Shown: one piece after another, positions 23,071-34,650 of the stretch
How the letters are laid out: each line of letters begins with the position of its first letter
How positions within the stretch are numbered: position 1 is the first letter of the stretch
Assembly: GCA_037447655.1 (NCBI GenBank)
Contig: JBBHKE010000491.1
Location: 124,001 to 188,000 of the forward strand
Source: Zygnema cylindricum
Taxonomy: Eukaryota; Streptophyta; Zygnematophyceae; Zygnematales; Zygnemataceae
Length of the DNA stretch: 64,000 nt
Direction of reading: 5' to 3'
Program-made: the position numbers and the translations under genes
The notes under the pieces: generated by a model
What the model was told of the DNA's origin: nothing
What the model saw: only the letters and a program-made list of their open reading frames with translations
Databases searched by the model: none

Positions 23071-24475
23071 GGTAGAGCCAATCCAGGAACGGTCAAATTG
23101 ATGGTCGAAAGGGCTTCGAGGAAAAGGACAAACTGGTCGGCGAGAGTGGGCTCCCTTTGTCCAAAAGGAAAGTACATTAAAGTACATTAAAGTACATTAC
23201 AGTACATAAAATTACAAAATGGGGACAGAAGTACGATTTGAACGTTAATTTCTAGAACCGACGCCCGTACCGAGTCACCCACGTGGAGTTAAAAATATAA
23301 TCCATAGTTTTGCTGTCGTGTCCGCGAACGACAGAAACGTTTCCTTAAAGTAATCATTACAAGGTCGGAAATATCTGCCACGTGGATACGAAAAGTACTG
23401 GTGGTTAGAGGAATTAAAATTCGGTACACCTCCCTGATTTCTTTTCAGCCAATTGGAAAAACGCTTTTGAGCGGAAGATTTGTCAGATTTGATCTCCTAG
23501 TTTTGTTACTTCAAGGTCACCGACAAATATTTAGACGCTGCGTTGACAATATTTGCCGGCCGTCTGCAGAAGTCGTTGCAAGTTTGTAAAAAACCTTAAT
23601 AAAATCCTAAAAAATCCCAAAAAAGTGAAAAACCCTTAAAAATCACGAAAAACCCTAAAAGAAACTTAAAAAACCCTAAAAACGCTGGGATGACCGTCTG
23701 TCGGGGACCAGATTTTTTTTAGTTTCTGTAAGTGAGGCCACATTTTTGAGCGCCGACCAATAGAAATGATTTTTTGCGCATGTGAAGCATGTGAAGCCAT
23801 AATATAAATCTTTCCAGAAAAGAGGTAGAAGTTAAAACAGACGGTCGTCATGCCGGCGAAGTTGAAAAACGTCCAAAAATAATAATTTGCCAAGTGCGTT
23901 TGGGACTTCGGGAAGTACAGTCCATGTGAGACAAAAATTTTCATGTGACGTTAAAAATTTCTCCATCCCGACAAAACTGCTAACTAAAGATTGATAATTA
24001 ATAAATTTCTAAAGCTTTCCCATGTGACCTAGCTTTAAAATTAGCGGTTAAGATCGGTCCTTCAAAAACCGATCAGAATCTGGAAAAAAATCTATGTTCC
24101 CGAAACGTACAAAATATTCAAATATTTTGTAGTACAAGCTTTGTAGTTTGTACGGCATTTTAAGCTGACAATGCCAAAGTACAATTACTGCCGTACACTA
24201 GGAAGTGACAGAAGGAGGTTCGTTTGGATTTACATTTTCCGCTTTTCGTCAGCTAATGTAGTTGGACACAAAAGCCAAAAAAATGTACTTTTTCAAGAGG
24301 AGACAGAGGTGGTACAACACTATTAAAAGATTTTCTGCTTTGTAGGAAAAGCAGCAAAATATTTCTTTCCATGCACGTGCTTTAAAAACCACAGAAACCG
24401 AGTCTAGAATCCGTACTACACGTAGAACCCTAGAGAGTCGGTGGCTTTCCTATTCAGGGGTGACGCAAATGACGG
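23071..24475. other. Intergenic
   Basis: Contains a short AAAGTACATT tandem at 23168-23200 and AAAAACCCTAAA-like words at 23600-23685 that weakly resemble plant telomere repeats but are interspersed and irregular. No gene. Confidence 0.5.
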
Positions 24476-25091
24476 TACACCGCGAATCGTAATTAGAGTA
24501 AATTACTCTAATTCGGTCGCTCGAAATTTCGACTCTATCACATCAAATAGAATAATCGATTCTAATTTTTTCATTACTCAAATTTAGGTAAGTTTAATTA
24601 GCGTAACAAAATTGTAATATAGGTTTGTCTTAAATAGTGTGGAATACGGACTACGTTTGACCGTGCAAAATTGTACTTTTTTAAGCAAAAAGGTACAATT
24701 AATGATTTAATAGAATCGCGCTCGCACGTGAAATCGCACTAAACGAAAAATGAATCGCTTCGAAAAAAAGCCGTTCGCATAACTCTCGTCCGTCGACAGC
24801 ATCGTCGTGTGAACATTAACTGACATTCAGCGCGACAAATAATACTTACGTCAAAATGACGTCAAAAATATACGGACTGACAGATTTTGAACGTCTACGT
24901 AATTTAGTGTTCATAATTTCAGCGCGGATATTTATTACCGACATAGCCCAATATAGAGTAGTTAAATAAATTAGAGTAAACTTCCTCTGTGAAAAAGTTC
25001 TATCACATAAATTAGAGTTAATTACTCTAATTGTTTTTTTTTGTTTTTTTACTCTAATTTTTTCATTACTCTAATTACGATTCGCGGTGTA
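24476..25091 (-). mobile_element. MITE, long subfamily, complete (616 bp)
   Basis: Inverted termini TACACCGCGAATCGTAATTA and TAATTACGATTCGCGGTGTA. The outer TA on each side is consistent with a TA target duplication. The interior matches 14235-14885 in reverse orientation and, with internal differences, the copies of about 500 bp at 52405, 53651 and 59153. No ORF. The transposase source is not in the window. Confidence 0.92.
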
Positions 25092-25478
25092 GAATCTCAG
25101 ACGTCCGATAGATATTACATTTATGTATTTTCCCCGTCCAGATCTGATCTGCAACGTGCAAACAGCTGTCACATAAACATAGCTGTTTCCACGTGGACGG
25201 GTGATATCTGCTACAAACAACTTCGGGATTCGATGCAGCTCTTTGTCGCTCTCATTAAAAACGAGAAAATAAAGCTGTCAAGTTGTACTCTTCCCTTAAA
25301 ATACGTAGGAATGTACTGTATCGTGAGTTTTGGAATATTTTGTACCGCGATAACCGCCTAAAATCCCTAAATCAAACCAGGGAGCCCGCTATGGAGAGTG
25401 CCACGTAAGCGCTATGACACATAAATGAAACATTAAATTTCACGCGTGTGGACGATTCGCACGCGTGAATACAACTAT
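25092..25478. other. Intergenic, nothing recognised
   Basis: Lies between two MITEs and holds no supported feature. Confidence 0.45.
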
Positions 25479-25486
25479 GTTTATAC

Positions 25487-25792
25487 CATAGTTCAAAAGT
25501 AGGCGTTTTTATGGTAGGCCTTTGGTCGGCGCCTTTATCGTAAGTTGTGTTATGGGCTTTTCATGTGATCGTCTTAGATCGCTACTTTGATAAGCGGCCG
25601 TCCGATCGTCCGAATCTGACGGTGTAAACAAAATTTTATGGTCCTAATGTTTTATTGGTCCAATTTTTGGTCCGAATGTTTTAATTGGTCGAAATAGATC
25701 CGAATACAATATGGGTCTTAAGATCATGTTGTATGTTTTACATACAATAGGCATATTGTATGGGCCTACTTTTCACCTACTTTTGAACTATG
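25487..25792 (+). mobile_element. hAT-type MITE (CATAGTTCAAAAGTAGG ends), copy 1
   Basis: 306 bp with inverted ends CATAGTTCAAAAGTAGG and CCTACTTTTGAACTATG. It is flanked by GTTTATAC (25479-25486) and GTTTGTAC (25793-25800), an 8-bp target duplication with one mismatch. An 8-bp duplication is characteristic of hAT elements. Closely similar to 32331-32618. Confidence 0.93.
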
Positions 25793-25800
25793 GTTTGTAC

Positions 25801-28559
25801 AGCAACAGTGTTGTTCAAATTGTGGGATTTTTTCAAATTTTCCGATTGAAACGAATAATTCGTGACGATTTTGAAAATCGCAAAAAAACGTCTACTCTAA
25901 ACTGAAACTCACAATTTACGGGAAAAGTACAATACTTCCTGTTTTATGTACGATTTTTTTACGGAAATGTACGGAATTCGAGGAAAAGATAAGTCGTACT
26001 TATTGGTACTTTCTGTTCAGTGAACTGAACTGAAATATCACGGAACTTGTACGTCTCTTCATCGAAAATGTACGCACATTTTCGAAAAGAGACGCTGAAA
26101 CGTCACATTATTTTCATGCGGTAAGTCTGAAAATTGTACGTGCGCTATCCCTAATTGTTTTTTGTTTTAGATGTACGAAATTGTACGAAAGAAAATTCAT
26201 TAACGATTTTTTACGACATGTTCAAAATGTTCTATGCGTTCGCTGCGTATAAATCGTCACGATTGAAACGTTCGCACATCCTTCTCATGACCACGGCAGC
26301 AAATAAAAAAAAGGCTGACGAAGGACCGATAACGATATGAACGGGACCGATAATGATATATTGTACGACGCTGCTATGATTACCGTAAGTAGCAATAACT
26401 GCATGAAGATACGCCGATAACAATAAATCAACATAATCCGATAAGCCAAAAATAAATCACCAGCCAACTCGCCCTACTCCTGACCAGGGTACCTACCAAT
26501 CAATCATTGTAAGGTTAAAGTCAGGGGCCGGCATAAGATGTTATGTGGCAGTAATGGCTCCATTAAACGATGTACCTTTCATCCGCCAGGCTTTAGCTTT
26601 TATTTTGGGATCCACCGCCTGGCCGTCCGTCAGGCAAAGCGCCAGCCATTCGAGATCTTTGTCCGTGACCGTCCGCTCGTATTTCTCATGAATATGACCG
26701 TATTTTCTCATTGAATGTCGTACGTTTGATTCCGGCGGCGCGCATAATGTTATTTTGCATCAGTTGTACTTTGTGTCCGCCGTCTTTTTACCGTTCCATG
26801 ATAACTAGTTTATCGGTACAATTCCGTACGTTCCCGTAAAATTTATGTTCAGTTAACCGTTCAAAAAGTACTACAAAGTGCAACGTATTTTTTCGTCAAA
26901 TTCCGTACATTTCCCGTAAAAAACCGTACATTTTTCATAAATTTACCGTTCAGTTTACCGGACAGAAAACACTCCGGACCGAAAGTACAGAAAGTACAAA
27001 TATATCGGGACCGCTGACCGTTCAATAACCGATAACTATAGGGATCGGTGTTATCGCGATAACTTTTTAACCGATACACAACACTCCAAAAAACATTAGG
27101 GAAATTTCGTATGCACGATATTTTCTTCTTTTAAGCCTCTTAAAACTAAAGGCGTCTACGGACAATCTTTTGCCGTATTTAAAATGCAAAGTCGCCAAAT
27201 AGTCAAAATACACATTCAAAGAAACAGTATTTCGGTCCGGCGCATTTACTGAATGTCTGTCTTTTAGCCACTGGACTTAGATAACCGTACGTAATGGTAC
27301 GGTGAAGGAACGACGAAGAGCTCGTGCCAACTCATCACTTCATCATCCGTAAACTAGCTCAGGTTCACAATTGGCACGAGCGAAAAGACGAACAGGAATC
27401 GAAATTCCCGCGTGCACGTCATGTTAAACGAAGATACATCTTCGCGCTTGCGAAAAAATATGCTCGCACTTGCGATCCTTCAAATAACCGTACACTGTAA
27501 AATATATTTTCTTAAGCCTGCCCTGACCTTCGGGCAGAGATGAAAAACAATGTCAGGGACCGGGAGGCGCACGTTCATTTGTCGTGTTCCCAATTCGCAC
27601 TCTCCTTTTTAGGTTTTTTGGCCACATTTCTCCTTTCCTACTCAGCTCTAATACGCAACGAGTGAATTAAAATAAAAGGTTTTAGTACGAAAAGATAGTG
27701 ATTTCAAAATTGATAATGACTTCAAAATTGATAATGATTTAAAATCCTTTCGTTTTACATGTACGGACAATATGTTCCAGGATCAAGCGTGAAAGATGGA
27801 AAAAAAAGTAAAAAACGGATGCGGAAGATTCTAGCTCTTTGAAATCTCGTTTTGTCGTTTCTATGTGATAGTTTACGGAAAGTACTGTAGCTTTTTTTCA
27901 GGTTTGTTACATTAAATAGTGTTGATATTATATTTAAACTGTCAGAAGAAGGACGCAAGTAGTCAAATACTGACGCCAAAAGTCTACAAATCTCACAGCG
28001 ATTTCTAAAATGTCAGATTGTGACAGCCGAAATGGCTGTACGGAGGATCGTCTGTACGGCAAAACGTGTGACGTGAAAGTACGATCTGCCGCCCATTACT
28101 TTGGGTCGAAATCATGAACTTTTCTCGAAATGTGGCCTAGGAAGATTTATAAAAAAAAACTTGCTTTTTACGGGAAAATGGGACCAATAACATTTGCACC
28201 TTTTCAACGATTCTTCTGTATCTTCACCACGTGTCGAATATTTCGCCTTTAAACCAGCAGTACAGTACTATACTTTCAAGTACAGTACAGTTCACGACTT
28301 CACGCGTGTAGAGTAATCGCACGCTTTAAGGAAAAGTCAAATATTGCGCGCGAAACTGCACAAATATTTTATTAGATTTGTCGCTCGTGGTACCCAGACA
28401 TCGACATCCTCTTATGTTCATGTGCGTCTACATCAGCTTAGAAGCTACGCACGACCACTGCGAAAATGTCTCCAATGGCTTCGACACACGTATACAGTAC
28501 TGTACAGCTCGGAGTGCATATAGATTAGTGTTGAACATCGGTGGCCCTTAACCGGTAAA
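25801..28559. other. Intergenic; dispersed repeat at 26160-26285
   Basis: No gene. 26160-26285 shares TTCA.TAACGATTTT.ACGA, GCGTATAA.TCGTC.CGATT and GTTCGCAC with 31980-32090. GTAC-containing words are especially dense at 25900-27000. Confidence 0.5.
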
Positions 28560-29100
28560 CCACGTCAGAGGTCGTAATAGGGTACCCGAATCCGTACCCG
28601 ACCAGTACCCGCCCGCCCGCGTCGGATCCGGAACGGATTCGGGTGCCAAATATTGGCGGCCGGCCGGATTCGGCCGGGTGATTCAAACAAAAAAAAAAAA
28701 ATCGGGTATGGCCGGGTAAGCAATAAACGAAAAAAATGAAGGTTTCGTAGGTACGTTTAACTAAAGTCCAATACACCTAGAATCGCTATTAGCGTATATA
28801 ACGCTAATTCGGTTCCCCTAAATTTAAACCCAAATTCATATATAGAATTACTAATATTATTACTTATATTTTTTTCTTCACGCCTTAGTGTTTTGTTCCA
28901 ATTAGCGTTAATAACGAAAGTACACTGCGATTTAAATAGTAAGATGTACAGTCAGTGTGAAACCGTACAGAAATACAAAAAATACAAAAAATGATTTAAC
29001 ATAAACCATAGATGTCCAATGCGCATAAAACGCGCGGAGTAAACTAACGAATACTACGTTCCGTGCGTATAAAACAATTTCAAAATTTTAAAATTTGTAG
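28560..29100. mobile_element. GC-rich segment and truncated MITE left half
   Basis: 28560-28690 is unusually GC-rich (GGTACCCGAATCC, CCCGCCCGCCCG). At 28772 a MITE left end (TACACCTAGAATCGCTATTA) begins. Its interior follows the layout of the 38230-38772 element (GAAAGTACA..., TTAAATAGT..., ACCGTACA.AAAT). It fades by about 29040 with no right terminus. Confidence 0.5.
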
Positions 29101-29169
29101 GTAAAAGTCGTATTTTTTTTTACTTTTCAAATTTTAATATTATAATATTCAAAACCCTAAAAAATTGAA

Positions 29170-29372
29170 ACGTGCAACAAACCAGCGACCAGGCTGCTTG
29201 GTTGCTGAACCAGCGATTAGACTGCCTCGTCGCTGAACCAGCGACCACTGCGCGGTTGCTGAACCAGCGAACAGCGACCAGACTGCCTAGTTCAGCAACC
29301 AGACTGCCTCGTCGTTGAACTAGCGACCACTGCCTGGTTGCTGAACCATCGACCAGACTGCCTGGTCGTTGG
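29170..29372. repeat. Minisatellite of GCTGAACCAGCGACCA-type units
   Basis: About seven irregular units of roughly 25-35 bp built from GCTGAACCAGCGACCA and GACTGCCTGGTT. The 102-codon minus-strand frame over it is a by-product. Confidence 0.85.
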
Positions 29373-29589
29373 TACAACATGGCTTTGTAAAAAATTGTCC
29401 ACGATAAAAAAAATATGTCCACAATCAAAAATGACCAAGTTCACATTGAAGCAAAACAAAACAAACGTTGTATTAATCTTGGGGATATGATCTAATTCTC
29501 ACATTAAAACTATGTCAACTCATTGCATGCTGTGAATACATATATCTCCCATATCTCTCTTTACTCCAAATCTACGTCTAACATGTCTT

Positions 29590-31545
29590 CATCAAACTCC
29601 TCTTTCCTCTTCCTCCCATGCTACCATTTCCTCTACATAACTAACATCCCTAGTGTTTTGTAATAACATGAGATTTTTAAAGACCCAAACCAAATCATTG
29701 GCTCTTTTAGTTGTCAACCTGTTCCTTTTCTTAGAGTGAATATGGTCATAGGTTGACCAATTCCTCTCACATGAGCTGGCAACAGTGCACTGGGCAAGGA
29801 TCCTTATTGTTAATTTTTGAAAAATAGGATCCTTATTGTTAATTTATGTAAGATAGGGGTAACAAGCCCAAACTGGTGCCACCACTTCCACCTTGGCATT
29901 TTCGTAGCACAAGTCTTTGTCACCTCCATCCCAAATATGACCTCAAAACCATAATACTTAGACAACTCAGATGATTCATGTTAAATTTCAATACCTTTTT
30001 TGCCTCTCGAATAGGTGTTGAAATGATTGATAACTTACCTCGATCCTCCAACCTTAGGTCCGATACATGGGCAGCGCATGGCGTCCACGTGATAAAAGGA
30101 TACTTTACCAAGAGCATCGAGGCGGCAACCTTCTTCACACTAGCAGAATATGTCACAACCTATACCACATGCTCGACCCCCAACGCAAGAACTCCTTTCT
30201 CTAACACCTGACAAACGTAGTCAGCATCTTTGATTTTCCCTCGAGTGTCTTCCGCCTTGAAAAACATGTCACCTTTGGGGCAGATAGCTAGAATGTTTAG
30301 GAGAGGCGTATCATCAACAGTTGTTCAACTGTCTGATGTGGAAGACGCACCGGTGATTTTTATGGTCTCCGTGTAGCTTGCGAAATCGTTGGTGATCGTT
30401 GCTTTCATCTCAGGCAAAAGGCGATTCCTCATGGCGATTTCTCATGGCATTCTTGTGAGATAACTTGTAAGACGACTCTATATCCCCGGTCTTTTTCACT
30501 CCTGCTTTAAAATATGGGTCGCCCAATAGTGAAAACGACAAAGCATTAGCAAAGAAAGCTTTTGCCCATGCTACATCCACCTCTTTTTTGTTATGCATAT
30601 TGAATACATTATTTATTTTGGTCTCAACTCCTTGTACCTTGCTACTCTGGCTAGATCTAGATCTAAGACATCTAGTGAGTTCATCCAAATCAGATATGAC
30701 ACCTTTTTGAGAGCCATGAGAAGATTTTGCAGTTTCCAATGCATTTAACTCCGCTTGCACCTCATCTGGACATAAAATGTTGTTACGATTCATTGAAAGA
30801 ATCGTATGCACGCGGAATCAGTTTGATTTCGCGAAAGAAAAACTGTACTTTTTAGAATATACCAAAGGTACAGTTACGTGTATTTAGATAAAGTTCTAGT
30901 TATTTTGCGAAATATATTTGTTTTTTCGTTTCACATCTATAATTGTCATACGTCTAGTTTAGTACGATAGTACTTTTAGATTTGTCTAGTACTTTCGTCT
31001 TGGTTTGTCGTTTTGCAATGTTTGAGTACTTAGTGTAATTTAGAGTGTTCTAGTCTAATCTACGGACAGGTGGCAGATTTCTAGAGGTTTCTTGGCGGCG
31101 CACGCTTACACGTGTCGCGCCATGGCTAGTGTGTTATTTAAGGGTAACCATGGACTTGTGTTAAATCAATCAATGAGAAATTGGAGGATTATATGGAGTA
31201 ATAGAAGAGATAGAGAAGAAATTGTAATATCAGTTTTTTTTATTAATGTGAGAATTATTTGAAATGTCTCTTCAATGTTGATGTAATGTTTTATATTCTG
31301 AATGCTTCTGCTGCTATAAGTGTTTGTTAGTGAGCTCTGAGCTTATTATCGATCCTTTCAAATGTAAGCTCTAATGCCCCCTATTTTAACATTTCCAAGC
31401 AGATGATTTATAATCCTAGTGGCTTGACCATTATATTCAAAATTGCAATATAGACAGATGCATATTCTGTTATTTCCAAGCAGCTCTTTGTCTTAACGTG
31501 CTCCCACTCAAATTCCTCGTGGCCTAGGCATGGATGCTTCTGTTT
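29590..31545 (-). pseudogene. hAT transposase (BED finger, DUF659, dimerisation domain), broken
   Basis: Minus-strand pieces in hAT order. A BED-type finger lies near 31366-31470 (CICLYC, then RIINHLLGNVKIGG). After an inserted LTR the frame resumes with ILCPDEVQAELNALE, then DVAWAKAFFANALSFSLLGD and PYFKAG (DUF659 N-terminal part), VVQVVT and TPCAAHVSDLRLEDRGK near 30090. The C-terminal dimerisation domain has CERNWSTYDHIHSKKRNRL near 29720-29780. Between the last two parts the usual middle region is missing. A 20-bp direct duplication (29798 and 29827, offset 29) shifts the frame just before the dimerisation domain, and scattered stops occur. hAT transposases mobilise elements with 8-bp duplications. 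The TIRs of this element were not identified. It could be a relative of the hAT-type MITEs here, but its ends are unknown. Confidence 0.9.
30781..31360. mobile_element. Solo LTR inserted in the hAT gene
   Basis: 580 bp beginning TGTTACG and ending CTTTCA, flanked on both sides by AATGT (30776-30780 and 31361-31365), a perfect 5-bp target duplication. It contains a TATA-like TTATTTAAGGG near 31134. It interrupts the hAT frame between the BED finger and the DUF659 part. Leaving out the LTR and one AATGT makes the two flanking codon series continuous. No polypurine tract, primer site or internal region is present, so this is a recombined solo LTR. It is unrelated in sequence to the copia LTRs at 2.7 and 5.7 kb. 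Confidence 0.88.
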
Positions 31546-31582
31546 TGGTTCATGGAAGCTTAAAGGGTGGCTTCAATGACAG

Positions 31583-31906
31583 GTACGTAAAGACAAAAAG
31601 TGACTGTGCGCAACAATTTTATTTACATGTGGTTGCCGCAGTTTTGCTACGGTAAACCTTCGCCGGCCGTGTGAATTGCTAATTTTATTATGACGGTCGA
31701 CTTTCCCAAGCTTGGCAAAACTTTAAGCGGTTGTAACAATATTTTGAAAGTTAAAGCTGTCGAACCGATTGACCGTCAAATTTATACTCAGTGGTACTTT
31801 ACTTGTACCATTGTGTATTTCAACCGTACAATTTTTCACAAAATGATGTAAGTGATTGTGCGCAACCAAAATAGTCATTGCCATGATCAATTCCCTTATT
31901 GAAATA
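31583..31906 (+). repeat. Dispersed repeat, partner of 16434-16746
   Basis: Reverse-complement match to 16434-16746, with the shared blocks listed there. It lies 5' of the hAT remnant. No coding content. Confidence 0.65.
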
Positions 31907-32232
31907 TTTATAATTTTTTAGCGCTCATTTAAAGGAAAACTTACAAATTGCGGTATATGTAAAATGCATTTTTTTTACATGTGCGGAATAGTATGTATGA
32001 AAATTCACTAACGATTTTAACGATTTTTTAAAATCGTTCAATGTGTTCATTACGTATAATTCGTCGCGATTAAATTGTTCGCACTAAACGATTTGAACAA
32101 CAATGGTTTCAGATAAATATTTGACTTTTGCAAATTTAAATTTCATATTATATCGGTGTCTTTGCACTATAACTATTTTAGTATTTTAGTACTTTAGTGC
32201 ATATATTTCGGACTAAACCGCACTTCTGATCA

Positions 32233-32945
32233 ACAACCGAGAATCGCTATTAGTGTAAGGAAAGTTATAGGGTAAGAAACAAATAGTGGTATCAATTCTA
32301 TTTTATATTTAAAGCTCAACGCCAACAAAACATAGTTCAAAAGTAGGCGTTTTTATGGTAGGCCTTTGGTCAGCGCCTTTATCATAAGTTGTGTTATGGG
32401 CTTTTCATGTGATCTTTTTAGATCGCTATTTTGATCAGCGACCGTCCGATCGTCCGAATCTGACGGTGTAAATATTTTTTTTTGGTCCGAATGTTTTAAT
32501 TGGTCCAATTTTTGGTCCGAATAGGTTCGAATACAATATGGGTCTTAAGGTCATATTGTATGTTTTGCATACAATAGGCATATTGTATGGGCATACTTTC
32601 ACCTACTTTTGAACTATGCAACAAAACGTTAATTCATCTAACACCAATTTGGATAACGTTATAGCATGTGTTCAAATGGTCGACGTTTTGACACGTGTGA
32701 AAAGATTCTCGCAATTTTCCCCCGTCTTTATTACTTGGGAAATGGAAACCGAATCTTTGTGCGCGTCCCCGTGTTAACGCCACTCGCTTAATTATCGCCC
32801 AAATTAGCGTAATTGACACTAAATAACAAATACATATACTGACGTAGATAAAAAATAAAACTATAAATTATATTTTATGTTCGAGGATCGAAATCTAGGA
32901 GTGCCAAATTATAGTGCTGTTAATAATAACATCGATCACGGTGTA
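32233..32945. mobile_element. MITE hosting a hAT-type MITE
   Basis: Left end near 32233 (ACCGAGAATCGCTATTAGTG), right end ATCGATCACGGTGTA at 32945. The interior has words of the MITE family (AAATTAGCGTAATTGACACT). About 100 bp in, it is split by the complete element at 32331-32618. Termini are diverged, so the left boundary is approximate. Confidence 0.65.
32331..32618 (+). mobile_element. hAT-type MITE, copy 2 (nested)
   Basis: 288 bp with the same termini as 25487-25792, flanked by a perfect 8-bp duplication CAACAAAA (32323-32330 and 32619-32626). Strongly similar to copy 1 throughout. Confidence 0.96.
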
Positions 32946-33016
32946 ACTTAGGGTGACGTTCCAAATTCAGACGAAGAGTGGGGTAGTTTACAGAAATCGG
33001 TGCCTATCCGTACCAG

Positions 33017-34650
33017 TAGTGTTGGGTATCGGGTAAATTCATATCGCGATAATTTCAATATTTGATTTATTGAATATCGATCGAGAAAAATCCTCGATAT
33101 ATCGTACCAGGATCAACATAAATTGTGTCGATATATATATCGCGATATATAGTATCTTATTATTATTATTTTTTTTAATTTTTACATAATATGTTATTTT
33201 AGCGAAAAAGACAAATTGTCTGATACGCCTCGTACGACGTGATTTTCGTTCCGTGACTTAAAGGTAGACGACGCAAAATGTAACCGACAAAAAGTACTAA
33301 TTTTGTAATTCATATAATTACTTAGGGTATGTCTCCATATACTTGTAACTTTGCAAACTTACTCTGTATTTTAGCGCGGATCTGTCGGACCCGGTTTTCA
33401 AGTGTCCCTATGCGTAAGAACGAAATCGTTACTTACGTTTGTGACTATTGTATACGTCGACAATACCTGTGACGGTCGTCAATGTCTACAATCTGTGTTG
33501 TCGCACGTTATTTTTTGGAACTGCTTGTGACATCGCATGTCTTACTGTGACATTGTAGACGTATTGCATTCCAACATGTGCAGTTTCACGATCGAAGAAG
33601 ATGTGCTTTGCCTTCGCGTCTCTTGTCCGGTCGACGTGAAATGGCATCGGAATTTCGAGACCCCTGCAAACAAAAAAAACACGTACTGAACGAAAACGGA
33701 CAAAACCAAACAAATTTTGTACTTTTCTTCGTCGTATTGAACGCAAACGTACAAAACATAGCGAATTCTGTACTTTTCTTTGTCCTTGGAAATCGTATGA
33801 TTTTTTTCAAAATTACGGCACGTGCGAATATATATTCCTATTTGTTTATTGAAAATACCTTGTTTTAAAACACATCGCGCATGTGTTTTAAACATAAGTT
33901 TGAAAATGACGTGTCGTGAAAGTGGGTCGAAAAACACAAGACGACAATTTTTCGTACACCATAAGCTCGAGGATGACGCAAATTGTACTTTACAAATTTG
34001 CGATTCCTTCGTACGATTGCAACTTAGGCAGTACGACGCTAAGTTTTACAAGAAAGCGATAGAAAAAAACCCTTACTTATGCACATGGGGACATACCCTT
34101 ATTTGGGGTGTGGTTACACCAGGAGGTCTCTGTAATAGTACGGACAACAAAATTGCTGTGTTACATAGGCCTTGATTACATCGCGTATTGTCTGTGAACA
34201 AGTTTTTACATACGTGTTTTGATTTGAGTGGCTCCTTGTAATTTGACGATCAAGTCTCTAAAATCGTCAAAGATTTGAAAACCGACCATTTTCGTATGGG
34301 AATCCGTACTTGCGTATTACGTACGTGTACTTCACAAGTGTACCGCGTCAATGTACCTCAGGGATCTCCTTCACTTTGTGACTTTCAGGAAAAAACCGTA
34401 GTTATTTTCTGCAAAGATTTTACGGTCACCTTGTCCGAAGGCACGTTACTTTGGAGACCTGTGATTTTTTTATTTTTAATGCTTCGATATGTTGGCGATA
34501 CGATATATTGGCGATACGATATATTGGAGATACGCTGGCGATCCATAGCGATATTTTGTATCGATATACCGAAGCGATATATCGATTATCGGATACTTGA
34601 AATTCGATATATACTTAATATCGGCAAAAGGTCCTCGATACCCAACACTA
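33017..34650 (+). mobile_element. hAT-type non-autonomous element (TAGTGTTGGGTATCG ends), copy 1, itself carrying an insertion
   Basis: Ends TAGTGTTGGGTATCGGG and CCTCGATACCCAACACTA. Flanks CGTACCAG (33009-33016) and CGTACCAA (34651-34658) make an 8-bp duplication with one mismatch. ATATATCGCGATAT-like words cluster just inside both ends. It is colinear in reverse with 54671-55499 once 33325-34098 is removed. No coding capacity. Confidence 0.93.
33325..34098 (+). mobile_element. TTA-flanked TIR element, second family, nested
   Basis: 774 bp with ends GGGTATGTCTCCATAT and ATGGGGACATACCC, flanked by TTA (33322-33324 and 34099-34101). The related host element at 54671-55499 has the uninterrupted site with a single TTA, which directly proves insertion and duplication. 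A near-palindrome of 14-15-bp arms lies at its centre (33861-33894). No ORF of note. Confidence 0.97.

Noticed and set aside
23600-23690. Interstitial telomere repeat
   Set aside because: AAAAACCCTAAA-like words are few, irregular and separated by other sequence.
29120-29428. 102-codon minus-strand frame with Ser-Leu-Val repeats
   Set aside because: It is the translation of the 25-35-bp minisatellite.
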